Below are positions 27,360 through 34,839 of a DNA stretch of 64,000 nt, piece after piece. Each line of letters opens with the position of its first letter. Positions within the stretch are counted from its first letter, which is position 1. The notes beneath the pieces were generated by a model that was given only the letters and a program-made list of their open reading frames with translations, had not been told where the DNA came from and ran no database searches. Made by a program: the position numbers and the translations under genes. This stretch comes from Paraprevotella clara YIT 11840. Its GTDB lineage: Bacteria > Bacteroidota > Bacteroidia > Bacteroidales > Bacteroidaceae. Location: the NCBI RefSeq assembly GCF_000233955.1, contig NZ_JH376581.1:62001-126000 (forward strand), in the 5' to 3' direction.

Positions 27360-27467
27360 ATGAAAAAACGGATGGCCAAACCGCCATCCGTGAAAGATTG
27401 GGCCACCATGACCCACCCCGTGAAAGGTAGACCAACCTTGTACCAATGGAGATATGAGTTTTTATGA
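27360..27467 (+). CDS. possible 35-residue small protein
   Basis: An ATG at 27360 opens a 35-codon frame ending at a TGA at 27465. A GGGAG sequence lies about seven bases upstream as a ribosome site. The peptide is basic and starts MKKRMAKPPSVKDWATMTHP. I do not recognise it. The same bases contain a 9-bp hairpin (ACGGATGGC with GCCATCCGT, about 27368-27391), so the region could instead be structural. It is the only candidate gene in the 395-base stretch between the tRNA and hicA. Confidence 0.25.
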   Translation: MKKRMAKPPSVKDWATMTHPVKGRPTLYQWRYEFL

Positions 27468-27492
27468 ATATAGCAAAATAGTTATGTTTTTA

Positions 27493-27524
27493 TTTGGTGG
27501 TTTATAGCAAAAACGCTATATTTG
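27493..27524 (+). promoter_or_regulatory. hicAB promoter with palindromic operator
   Basis: TTTG at 27493-27496 and TATATTTG at 27517-27524 are 20 bases apart, an exact promoter. The palindrome TATAGC-aaaaac-GCTATA (27503-27520) fills the spacer and overlaps the -7 box; a related half-site TATAGCAAAAT lies upstream at about 27469. HicB antitoxins usually repress their own operon by binding such a palindrome, so this is the likely operator. Confidence 0.72.
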
Positions 27525-27557
27525 CACTGTCTTAATAAATAAACGGTCTTTTACATT

Positions 27558-27743
27558 ATGAAGTACAATCAGTTTTTTGCGGAATTGACCGCAGCAGGTT
27601 GTTACGTTCTTAGGCATGGGGCTAATCATGATATTTGGTATAGTCCTAAAACGGAAAACAAATTTGCTTTGTCAAGGCATGGCAAACAAGAAGTACCTAC
27701 CGGAATGGAACGTAAAGCAAGAAAGGTTCTTTTGGGGGAGTAA
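27558..27743 (+). CDS. hicA: HicA-type toxin (mRNA interferase)
   Basis: This is a small double-stranded-RNA-binding-fold toxin that cuts mRNA when not bound by HicB. It has 61 residues, the normal size. The family pattern is clear: a helix FFAELTAAGCYVLRHGANHD with the catalytic His in GANHDIWYSP, then FALSRHGKQEVPTGMERKAR. It is the first gene of the pair, behind a full promoter, with hicB starting about 90 bases later. Its stop codon lies in the loop of a perfect hairpin (27732-27751). Confidence 0.93.
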   Translation: MKYNQFFAELTAAGCYVLRHGANHDIWYSPKTENKFALSRHGKQEVPTGMERKARKVLLGE

Positions 27744-27751
27744 TCCCCCAA
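27732..27751 (+). promoter_or_regulatory. hairpin holding the hicA stop codon in its loop
   Basis: TTGGGGGA (27732-27739) pairs perfectly with TCCCCCAA (27744-27751) around a four-base loop GTAA that contains the hicA stop codon. A second stem, GTACGG/CCGTAC (about 27798-27817), follows before hicB. They could slow ribosomes, direct RNA cleavage or set the toxin/antitoxin ratio; this is inference. Confidence 0.45.
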
Positions 27752-27833
27752 CCTTTTGCGCTTCATGGTTGAAAGATTGTTTTTGTTGAGGCAATGGGGT
27801 ACGGTAATAGTGCCGTACTCCTATTTTAAAGAA

Positions 27834-28235
27834 ATGGATATGAAAGTAACTGTTATCATGGAAAAAGCGAGCGATGGGTATTACTCATGCTTTGTTGAGG
27901 AAGATTTACCCGGCTTCGGGTTGGCTGGATATGGAGATACGGCAGAATCCGCCAAAGAGGATATGATGAAAGCGTATGAGGAAATAAAGGAAATGCAGGC
28001 AGAAGAGGGCAAGGAAGTTCCGGAACTGGAGTTTTCCTACAAATATGATATGCAATCCTTTTTCAACTATTTCTCATTCCTGAATGTTACTAAGGTTGCG
28101 GAGTTGGCAGGCATCAACGCTTCATTGATGAGGCAATACACTTCCGGTGTGACAACAGCCGGACAAAAGCAATACGATAAGATAAGGGTAGCGGTGGAAC
28201 GTATATCTAAAGAACTGTCCGCAGCTACTTTCTAA
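27834..28235 (+). CDS. hicB: HicB-type antitoxin
   Basis: This protein neutralises HicA and represses the operon. It has 133 residues from the start MDMKVTVIMEKASDGYYSCF. Residues 1-60 form the partially degraded RNase H-like HicB fold (YYSCFVEEDLPGFGLAGYGDTAESAKEDM). The C-terminal part (VTKVAELAGINASLMRQYTSG) is a helix-turn-helix, so it can bind DNA. The open frame continues upstream to 27756, but those residues are not HicB-like; 27834 or 27840 is the better start. A good terminator follows the stop. Confidence 0.92.
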   Translation: MDMKVTVIMEKASDGYYSCFVEEDLPGFGLAGYGDTAESAKEDMMKAYEEIKEMQAEEGKEVPELEFSYKYDMQSFFNYFSFLNVTKVAELAGINASLMRQYTSGVTTAGQKQYDKIRVAVERISKELSAATF

Positions 28236-28280
28236 AGATAGTGTACCGCTGTGAAGCGTGACCGTTTAATTAAGACAATG

Positions 28281-28317
28281 AAACCCCGTTCCTTAATTGG
28301 TTCGGGGTTCTTTTTTT
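28281..28317 (+). terminator. terminator of hicAB
   Basis: The stem AACCCCG (28282-28288) with CGGGGTT (28303-28309), extended by weaker pairs inside, is followed by C and seven T. It lies about 45 bases after the hicB stop. Confidence 0.85.
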
Positions 28318-28618
28318 GAACAGCAACCCAACAGCATATTTACAGCACCTTAAGACTTAAATAAAAGGAATAGCTTTTTTATTTGAGAAAAAGGGCATGA
28401 CGTCAAGTCATGTAGACTATATTGTAGATTTATTATTTTAGATTTTCAGCGGTTTGATACAACTGTTTGAGGAATAAACATTTAACGGAGTATTTGAAAA
28501 ACAGCGGTAACGAGTTGGAAACCGTGCTAATTTCAGCGGTTTGCGGTGCTATGCTGTCAAATAACTCTTGATTGCAAAGGTATGATTATTTTTTTTAATA
28601 CAGCCATAACCTTTGCAT
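28318..28618. other. non-coding stretch with a short direct repeat and an inverted repeat
   Basis: I see no gene here. TTTCAGCGGTTTG occurs twice, at 28444-28456 and 28531-28543, 87 bases apart. A near-perfect inverted repeat, TGCAAAGGTATG (28573-28584) with CATAACCTTTGCA (28605-28617), surrounds a run of eight T and ends just beside the rhuM stop. It may terminate the leftward rhuM transcript. Confidence 0.5.
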
Positions 28619-29645
28619 TTATTCTTCCTTATCAAAATCAAGCAAATTGTTTGTCCCCCAATGATCAAAATCTGATTGAAACAACTTATCTTGGATAATG
28701 CGATATTTCTCAAACTCGGTTTCTGCAATATAACTTAGCTTGTTCTGCAGATATTGTACCGATGTCAACTAGTATGGGTCTGTCATCACTATCCAAGAAC
28801 TTGTCGATACGAGCAGCCCAATCTTCCATAGTCATAGGAATATGACGCTTTGCTCTGTCTTCCGCTAAATCAAGAAAAGCATTGACTATTCTTCCCATTG
28901 ACTCCAATTCTGTTTCTTTTAAATAGTTCTTAGCTATTGAGACATCTGTTTTTACAATCTTGCCGTTAGGGGCTTTCTCCCAAGAAGTAAGTCCCATATG
29001 CTCTTTTTCTGCATTGGCTCGTTCTACAATCAGTTCTGCTGCAATATGCCCATGAACAGCATAGTGCATTTTATTTTGCACCTTCTTGAAAAACATTCTA
29101 GTTGTTGGAGCATCTCGATTATAATCAATACTTGTTGCATAAATATCAGTCAACTTTTGATAAAAGCGGCGTTCACTCAATCGAATCTCTCTTATTTCCG
29201 CAAGTAAATGTTCGAAATAATCCTCATTGATGAATGTTCCGTTTTCCATTCGTTTCTTGTCAATCACATAACCGCGTATGGCAAATTGTCGGAGAACATA
29301 AGTGCACCATTGCCGGAATTGGGTAGCACGTACAGAATTGGCTCTATAACCGACAGAAATGACTGCATCTAAATTATAATATTTAGTAGCATAACTTTTT
29401 CCGTCAGCAGCAGTTCGTCGGAATTTCCGACAGACTGAATCTTCTTGTAATTCTAGGCTTTGAAAAATGTTTTGCAAATGTTCTGCAATTGTTGAACGCC
29501 CTTTATCAAATAATGTAGCTATGGCATCTTGAGTAAGCCAAAGTGTTTCGTCTTGATATAAAACCTCTATTCCTTCTTCTTTACTTTCTAATTGAAATAT
29601 AAGGAATTCTACAGTACTATTATGTATTTGAAGTTTTTTACACAT
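28619..29645 (-). pseudogene. rhuM: RhuM-family protein gene with a frameshift near its 3' end
   Basis: RhuM-family proteins are found in islands and near restriction systems; their activity is unknown. The intact frame runs from 29645 (MCKKLQIHNS) to 28710 and gives about 311 residues, including TLWLTQDAIATLFDKGRSTI (winged-helix-like start), KYYNLDAVISVGYRANSVRATQFRQW and ELESMGRIVNAFLDLAEDRA. It then ends abruptly in CRNRV. One base out of frame, from 28726 down to the stop at 28619, the DNA encodes AETEFEKYRIIQDKLFQSDF and a short tail, which is the expected RhuM C-terminus. One extra T at about 28727 explains this. The start lies two bases after the preceding gene's stop. It could also be a sequencing error. 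Confidence 0.82.
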
Positions 29646-29647
29646 GA

Positions 29648-30436
29648 TTAAATATATCCCATCTCTTGGCAATAATCTGCGATAGTTTTCTTAAAATGCT
29701 TAAGTTTGGTTTGATATCCGCGATGTTGAGTTATTAAACCACTTACACTCATTTCATTACAAACTAACAATTCATTTACTGATAATTTAAAACTCTGAAT
29801 CATATATTCTGTCAATAAATCTCGCGCTTCTTTATAATCTGAAAATTCTCCTGCACAAAAACTTATTAAGATTTCAGAATACCATTTTCGTATTGATTCA
29901 TTCATACACTTATGAATATTTTTCATTGAAGACAATATACTACTGACTTTTGCATCATAACCATCTTCTGTAAGAATATTGAATTTTCCTGATGCATGTG
30001 CCATATCGTTACGTGCATCTACTAAATCACTAACATTTGCAATTTGAGATTTATCCAAACATATAATCTTAAAAAGTTTTGCGATATCTTTTTCCGGTAA
30101 TAAACTATATGCAAATATTGAATTAGCATCTTCTATCTTCAAGTCTTTCTCTCTGCCACTATATGGACGTGCAAAAACAATTACATCTTGATATCTGTCA
30201 GGGATAATTTGACTAATTTGCCATGCCGTACAATAAATGTAAGTCATATAAAGCAGATGAACACCAAAATAGGCAAATTGATACTGCTCATATTTGTAAT
30301 TTACGGCAATTAAATTAGTTACATTATTGACATAGCTATTTATATCTTCTTCATCATCTGGATTGATTGGAAGATAATTCAATATTTCCTGCAAATATGG
30401 GACTTCTGTGTAGTCAATTTCTTCTACCATAATCAT
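29648..30436 (-). CDS. unknown protein with an HEPN-type RxxxxH motif, in the restriction operon
   Basis: I do not recognise a named family. The 262-residue protein is largely helical and has no signal peptide. Residues 138-150 read LVDARNDMAHASG: Arg142 and His147 make an RxxxxH motif in a helix followed by a glycine turn, the pattern of HEPN ribonucleases such as those in abortive-infection and anticodon-nuclease systems. Earlier helices (YKYEQYQFAYFGVHLLYMTY) and a C-terminal basic stretch (HRGYQTKLKHFKKTI) surround it. Its ATG overlaps the stop of the restriction-modification gene by four bases (ATGA) and rhuM follows two bases after its stop, so the three are translated together. An RNase toxin or guard function is inference from one motif and context. 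Confidence 0.6.
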   Translation of the reverse strand: MIMVEEIDYTEVPYLQEILNYLPINPDDEEDINSYVNNVTNLIAVNYKYEQYQFAYFGVHLLYMTYIYCTAWQISQIIPDRYQDVIVFARPYSGREKDLKIEDANSIFAYSLLPEKDIAKLFKIICLDKSQIANVSDLVDARNDMAHASGKFNILTEDGYDAKVSSILSSMKNIHKCMNESIRKWYSEILISFCAGEFSDYKEARDLLTEYMIQSFKLSVNELLVCNEMSVSGLITQHRGYQTKLKHFKKTIADYCQEMGYI

Positions 30437-33366
30437 TCACCCCAAACTTCGTTAATTTTTTGTTCTATTTTTTTTGTGAAAATAGAAACAATTTCTTCTG
30501 ATGACTTTATGAATGATAATTCTCTTTCAATTTGGATGACTGCTTCATTTTGTTCTTCAATAGAAGGACAAATAATATCCAAATTTTCCAAATCGGATTT
30601 GTTTACGCTTGGATACATTGCTTTACTCATTGCATCGCTTAGTTGGTTACCAACAAAGTCATCCAATAACGCATACAGTAGATACTTTCCGTTCACATTT
30701 TTGGGGGTCAAAACAGCAAAGCCTGTTGAAGCAACAAAGCCTTTAGTGTCAAAATCAACATAACTGAAAGCCTTTAGGTTCGGACGAACGGTTGACATTA
30801 ATATATCTCCCTTGTTCATTCCTCGTCTTGCTCTACTAGGAGCATCCTTCCCTTTTATTTTTTGAGATGTATCAACTTTGCCTGTACCGCTAGTAACAGA
30901 AGAAATATCAATATAAGTAAATGATTCTTCTCCGTATTCTCGTTCTGGATTTACAGAAAAACGATTTATCTCACAAATATCTGAAAGCTTTACAATATTA
31001 CCAGTCTTAAACTTTGGCAAATGTGGCTCATAGTTTGACACAATAGATTGAGCACCGAAAATAATTTTTCTATATCCGTCAAGTTCGTCAACAATCTTTT
31101 GTTGAACTTCAACAGAAGGCAATGGGATTTTTATGGAATTAATCGTACTACTTATATTATTGATATTAGCACCTTGTGTTAATAGTTTAATCTCCTCTCT
31201 GTATTTTAAAGATTTCAGCAAATAGAAAAATAGATATTGTGGAAGGCAACGTGATGTGCTTGTTCTAATAATTCCCATAAAACCTCCAGCATAATACTTC
31301 GTATCCTGATCAATAAAAGCAACCTTTCCTACATGCTCCTTACTACCACTTGACATACATATAAAGATATCGCCTTGCCTTAATTGTTTTTCTGGAGCAA
31401 GAATAATAGATTGATCTATATATATTTCTTTTATAACCTCTAATTCTCCTGATAATGTGATATTATCTGCGGGAAGTATAATATTAGATGTTTTATATGT
31501 TGTCTGTTGCGCTCTTTGATAATTTACTCCCCTTGTTATTGTTGCAATATCAGAAAAATCAACAATTTCATATTTTGAAGTAATATTTGGAGAGATTCGA
31601 TACCTGTTTCCTGCCAATATAAAAGAATTGCTACACACTTTATCCAATGGAATTATCTCAAATCCTACATTAGTCATTTCTGTAGATTGATCCTCATCTA
31701 ATTTACGAAACTCCTCATATTTAGCTAAATCACTTGGCGTATCTAATTTACGACGATGATTATCTAAAGTATATCCGTCACTTTTGACATCAAAGTACCA
31801 AAATTCTTTTTTCTTCTCTGATTTCTTTATCTTTTGATTTACTTTGGTTGCATATATAATATCTGTTTTAACACCTGTATATGGCAAGAATACTCCCTGA
31901 GGTAATGAAATAATACTTTGTAATTGGCAATTTTCCAAGAGGTATTCACGTGTTCTCGTTAAATCCTTTCTAAAAAGAAAGCCTTCAGGAACTACCAAAG
32001 CCATTCTACCATTAGGAGATGTGCTATTTATTGCTTTCATACAATGTTGTACACAAATACTATCACCATTTGTACTTGGCAAGTCATACAATTCTCCATG
32101 TTTAGTTTTTTGAGAATAAGGCATATTTGCAAGGACTATATCATATCCGTAATGATACTCACTTCCATCATTATCTCTATATGTAGCTTTCCCGTCTATA
32201 GGATTTGCCAAACTATCACGCATATTGATATTGCTATGCCCATCACCTGCCAAAATCATATTCATTTTGGTTATGCGTGCAGTATTAGTAATTTCATTGC
32301 CATAAACCGTATGCTCCCGCAACATCTTTATATTGGCTTCGGTTCTCGCCATATTATTGTATATATAGCGAAAACTTTCTATTAAGAATCCACCTGTACC
32401 ACAAAATGGGTCATATATGGTTTCCCCAATTTGGGGATTAACCAAACGTACCATTGTTTTTACAATGTGGCGTGGAGTGAAATATTCTCCTAAGTCATTT
32501 TTAGTTGCAGTTGAAGCTTTCAAAAAATACTCAAAGGCATCTCCCTTTACATCACTATCCACATCTGTAAGCGTTAGTGGGTCAAGCTTATCCATTATTT
32601 CTTTCAAGATACTTGCATCTCGAATCTGTAAGGGAGTAAATATATCAGTATTATATAATGAATTTAGTTTTTCATAAACCGTTTTATTTATATAGTCAAT
32701 GCGAGTTGTAAAAGGAATATTTTTAATGCTATCCCAACTACATGCTGTTGCATCAAAAAGCGTTTTGATACCACTTTCTCTTTTGATTTGTTCGCTTTCA
32801 CTAATCAGTTTTAGAAATAGTATATTTGCAAACTCACCAAAACGTTCGATACCAGCACGCAATCCTTCCCCTCGTAACATATTGTTTGCTTCATCAAATA
32901 TGCGGATTAGCTCTTTTCTATCATATTGAACCTTGGGACTTACGGTATTTACCTCATAAGTTGTCAAATACCGCAACGCAAGAGTTTCTCTGATAAACTC
33001 GTCTATTTCTTCCCCATTTAAAATAGGAACTCTATTGGCTTCTGTATGATATGCTTTACAAAAGACACCATCTGTAGCAAATACAAGTGGAGCATTAATT
33101 GCACGGGCATAACTAATGCCTTGCTCCATTGCTGCATCAAGGCGAGTGCCTTTCTTTTTGGCCTCAATAACAATTAATGGTCTATCACTCTCATTTGAGT
33201 ACAACACATAATCAGGACGTTTGCCTCCGAGAGATTTGCGTTCTGCTTCTGTTTTGGGCTGCTCAAAGAAAACATTCTTATCTTTTCCGTTTAACTTCCA
33301 TCCTAAATTAGTTAAAGCGGTATCAATAAGATTCCGTGTATCAGCTTCTAATGGCATTGTATTCAT
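30433..33366 (-). CDS. single-chain restriction-modification protein: nuclease, N6-adenine methyltransferase and two target-recognition domains
   Basis: This 977-residue protein joins the parts of a restriction system. Residues about 1-130 match the HsdR N-terminal nuclease fold: RPDYVLY with Asp52, then LIVIEAKKKG with Glu68 and Lys70, a PD-(D/E)xK site. Residues about 165-555 are HsdM-like: the AdoMet site DPFCGTGGF (Asp319) and the catalytic ANMPY (Asn414-Tyr417, an NPPY variant). Residues about 580-977 are HsdS-like, with two recognition domains ending IPLPSVEVQQKIVDEL and CPSIEEQNEAVIQIEREL. No helicase/translocase gene is near, so it is not classical type I; it resembles type IIB/IIG single-chain enzymes. 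It has low GC compared with the flanking chromosome. Confidence 0.9.
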   Translation of the reverse strand: MNTMPLEADTRNLIDTALTNLGWKLNGKDKNVFFEQPKTEAERKSLGGKRPDYVLYSNESDRPLIVIEAKKKGTRLDAAMEQGISYARAINAPLVFATDGVFCKAYHTEANRVPILNGEEIDEFIRETLALRYLTTYEVNTVSPKVQYDRKELIRIFDEANNMLRGEGLRAGIERFGEFANILFLKLISESEQIKRESGIKTLFDATACSWDSIKNIPFTTRIDYINKTVYEKLNSLYNTDIFTPLQIRDASILKEIMDKLDPLTLTDVDSDVKGDAFEYFLKASTATKNDLGEYFTPRHIVKTMVRLVNPQIGETIYDPFCGTGGFLIESFRYIYNNMARTEANIKMLREHTVYGNEITNTARITKMNMILAGDGHSNINMRDSLANPIDGKATYRDNDGSEYHYGYDIVLANMPYSQKTKHGELYDLPSTNGDSICVQHCMKAINSTSPNGRMALVVPEGFLFRKDLTRTREYLLENCQLQSIISLPQGVFLPYTGVKTDIIYATKVNQKIKKSEKKKEFWYFDVKSDGYTLDNHRRKLDTPSDLAKYEEFRKLDEDQSTEMTNVGFEIIPLDKVCSNSFILAGNRYRISPNITSKYEIVDFSDIATITRGVNYQRAQQTTYKTSNIILPADNITLSGELEVIKEIYIDQSIILAPEKQLRQGDIFICMSSGSKEHVGKVAFIDQDTKYYAGGFMGIIRTSTSRCLPQYLFFYLLKSLKYREEIKLLTQGANINNISSTINSIKIPLPSVEVQQKIVDELDGYRKIIFGAQSIVSNYEPHLPKFKTGNIVKLSDICEINRFSVNPEREYGEESFTYIDISSVTSGTGKVDTSQKIKGKDAPSRARRGMNKGDILMSTVRPNLKAFSYVDFDTKGFVASTGFAVLTPKNVNGKYLLYALLDDFVGNQLSDAMSKAMYPSVNKSDLENLDIICPSIEEQNEAVIQIERELSFIKSSEEIVSIFTKKIEQKINEVWGE

Positions 33367-33407
33367 ATGTCTTTTACAATCAAAATTATATATAATATCC
33401 CAATATG

Positions 33408-33447
33408 CAAAAGTACTACTTTTATTTAGCTTATAGGTTATAGCTAA
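33408..33447 (-). promoter_or_regulatory. promoter region and possible operator of the restriction operon
   Basis: On the minus strand 33415-33408 reads TACTTTTG, a -7 box 42 bases before the start at 33366. Just upstream, TTAGCT (33426-33431) and AGCTAA (33442-33447) form an inverted repeat with TATA inside each arm. It covers the -33 position, where no TTTG exists, so a regulator may act there. Confidence 0.5.
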
Positions 33448-33522
33448 CCATCTTTTTCCCTAAAAAATTAATCTACCGACTTTGGAGGTGAGATTGTCCG
33501 CATGGACGGCAAGGCTTTTCGG

Positions 33523-33620
33523 GCTGCTCAAATCTTTTTGAGCGGCAGAAAAGACATCTTGCTGTGCTCCTGCGGACACACTTTCGGGTTACTCCCGAAA
33601 GGTTTTGAGTTACTCAAAAC
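33523..33620. repeat. cluster of three strong hairpins
   Basis: Three stems follow one another. 33523-33532 pairs with 33537-33546 (10 bp, arm GCTGCTCAAA, one G-T). 33581-33588 pairs with 33594-33601 (CTTTCGGG/CCCGAAAG). 33602-33609 pairs with 33613-33620 (GTTTTGAG/CTCAAAAC). The second and third abut and share a TTACTC loop core. Flanking CATGG and CCTTGCCATG sequences may add an outer stem. Such structures occur at transfer origins and ends of conjugative elements; no relaxase is present, so this may be a remnant. Confidence 0.6.
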
Positions 33621-34072
33621 ATACCTTGCCATGTTCGGGTGAACATATACGGAAATAGCGGTATAACCCTCCTTGCTATAATCAATATCTTCATTATACC
33701 GACTTGACTAAATGAACACACTGTACCCTCATTGCAGAGTGTGCAGAACTGTGGCTATATTTCCTGTACTTGCCCAACCCTAACTCCCCATATATTATTT
33801 TTCCCTTTCGGTCGGAGGGTGGCGGAGCGGTCGTTTCCGTTTTCAAAGGCTTTTCTTGCATGGGGCGGTCGGAAGCAAGGTTTAGGGGAAGAATACTACC
33901 CGAAGAATGAGGGTGGAGATTGTTCCCCTAACTGCATAGCCGCCTGACCTTGAAGCCGACAGAAAGCCCCGTGCTTACTTTGCCTTTGTAAACGGAAATG
34001 ATTGCTCCGCTTTCCTCTGAAAGAGGAATAAACCCTGTATCACCATATCAACAGGATTGTTTGTTGATATGA
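33621..34072. other. non-coding remnant DNA in the island
   Basis: No convincing gene is seen on either strand. The stretch is richer in G and C than the restriction genes beside it (for example GGTGGCGGAGCGGTCG at about 33820), and its style reminds me of non-coding DNA near mobilisation genes of Bacteroides conjugative elements. That resemblance is a recollection, not a search result. Confidence 0.35.
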
Positions 34073-34354
34073 TTATTCTTTATAGGTTTTAGCAACAGAA
34101 GATATATCAAATGTTATACTAAGAACATCTTTTACTTGCCTTAACCGATGAAATTCTTTTATCTCATTTTTCAGTTCTTGATGTTCCTTACAATACTCAT
34201 AAATGCTTTCTATTTCTTCATCAGGAATAAATTCGTAGCTACTGAATCCGTTATAATCCTCATCGATATAAAATATCTCATCTTCTTCAAGCCTATCAGG
34301 CGCACAGAAAAAGAATCCTGAACACTTCTTGATGAGGTGGTCAGGATTTCTTTT
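34073..34354 (-). pseudogene. 3' fragment of an unknown gene across the right island boundary
   Basis: A frame of 93 codons ends at the TAA 34073-34075. Its last part is acidic and helical and looks like real protein (DEDYNGFSSYEFIPDEEIES, YCKEHQELKNEIKEFHRL, ITFDISSVAKTYKE). There is no ATG in this frame, and it runs through the right copy of the 14-bp repeat before meeting a stop at 34355. It is therefore probably the tail of a gene cut by recombination at the island end. The product is unknown. Confidence 0.45.
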
Positions 34355-34378
34355 TTATGGACATCAAAAGCCTCTCTC

Positions 34379-34715
34379 CTCCCTACCAGAGTTTTCCCAA
34401 AAACACCTTTCATCTTTCAGGCTGTATGACAAGTCTCTTATTACCTTGTAGTTACAAGCTGAAAGATGTTCCAAACATCCTTCAGCTATGCTTCATTTCG
34501 TTCTGCGGCGAACGATAAATCGTTCGACTGAGAACGGAAAATCGTTTGGCTGAGAATGATTTATCGTTCGGCTGAGAACTTTTTACCGCCTTCCGCAATG
34601 AAAGGAAGCTGAAAGATGGACTCCTTATCCTTCATTCCGTAACACATTATATGAAAGCCATTTACCATACATCCTGAAAGATGAAAGGTGTTTTTGGAAA
34701 AACCTTGGTAGGGAG
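34379..34715 (-). repeat. 337-bp element with 43-bp terminal inverted repeats (copy A)
   Basis: The left end (34379-34421) and right end (34673-34715) are inverted copies differing at only about three of 43 positions; the inner 25 bases, ending CACCTTTCATCTTTCAGG, are identical. The element has no transposase or other gene. It contains the 22-bp array at 34491-34578. Its reverse complement aligns along its length with the element at 51288-51616, for example GGAATGAAGGA, CATCTTTCAG and GGTAAAAAG in the same order and spacing. This is the structure of a MITE-like, non-autonomous element. No clear target duplication is visible. Confidence 0.8.
34491..34578 (-). repeat. array of 22-bp repeat units (copy A), four units
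   Basis: Read on the minus strand, units begin at 34578, 34556, 34534 and 34512, each 22 bases. Three begin TTCTCAG and all carry a GAACGA or AAACGA core; the last begins TTCGCCGCAGAACGAAATG. The first and third units contain their own inverted parts (CGAACGAT with ATCGTTCG), so neighbouring units can also pair. A 22-base period is not a multiple of three, so this is not a coding repeat. Confidence 0.85.
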
Positions 34716-34839
34716 AGAATGAAGAAGGAGGATACCTTCATACGGCTTCTGCCATTCAAGTGTATCCTCCTTATTTACCAACCGGCTTGACTTCCGTAAG
34801 CCCAATCCGGCTCGCCTATGCCCAATACCGGGAGCAGCC

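Larger units (their letters stand above)
27150..34305. mobile_element. AT-rich island inserted at tRNA-Leu, bounded by a 14-bp direct repeat
   Basis: CCTATCAGGCGCAC occurs at 27150-27163, the 3' end of tRNA-Leu, and again at 34292-34305. Insertion at the 3' end of a tRNA with a duplicated tRNA tail is the usual mark of a tyrosine-recombinase element. The DNA between is visibly richer in A and T than the genes on either side and holds hicAB, a single-chain restriction-modification gene, an HEPN-motif gene, a broken rhuM, hairpin-rich non-coding DNA and a gene fragment. No integrase, relaxase or transfer gene is seen, so the island appears fixed or degraded. The repeat is short, so the boundary is well supported but not certain. 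Confidence 0.72.

Noticed and set aside
28444-28543. TTTCAGCGGTTTG repeated twice, thought of as a CRISPR remnant
   Set aside because: There are only two copies of 13 bases, no regular spacers and no cas gene in the window.
33732-33947. 71-codon frame in the island's non-coding stretch
   Set aside because: There is no start context and no recognisable features, and the cysteine/serine-rich start looks random. The DNA resembles structural remnant sequence.
34210-34413. 67-codon minus-strand frame
   Set aside because: It mixes the inverted-repeat end, the boundary repeat and the out-of-frame gene tail; the other frame (34073-34354) has the better protein composition.
34379-34421. Terminal inverted repeat considered as a simple terminator
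   Set aside because: The two arms are 251 bases apart, are 43 bases long and recur at 51288-51616, so a mobile or structured element explains them better.
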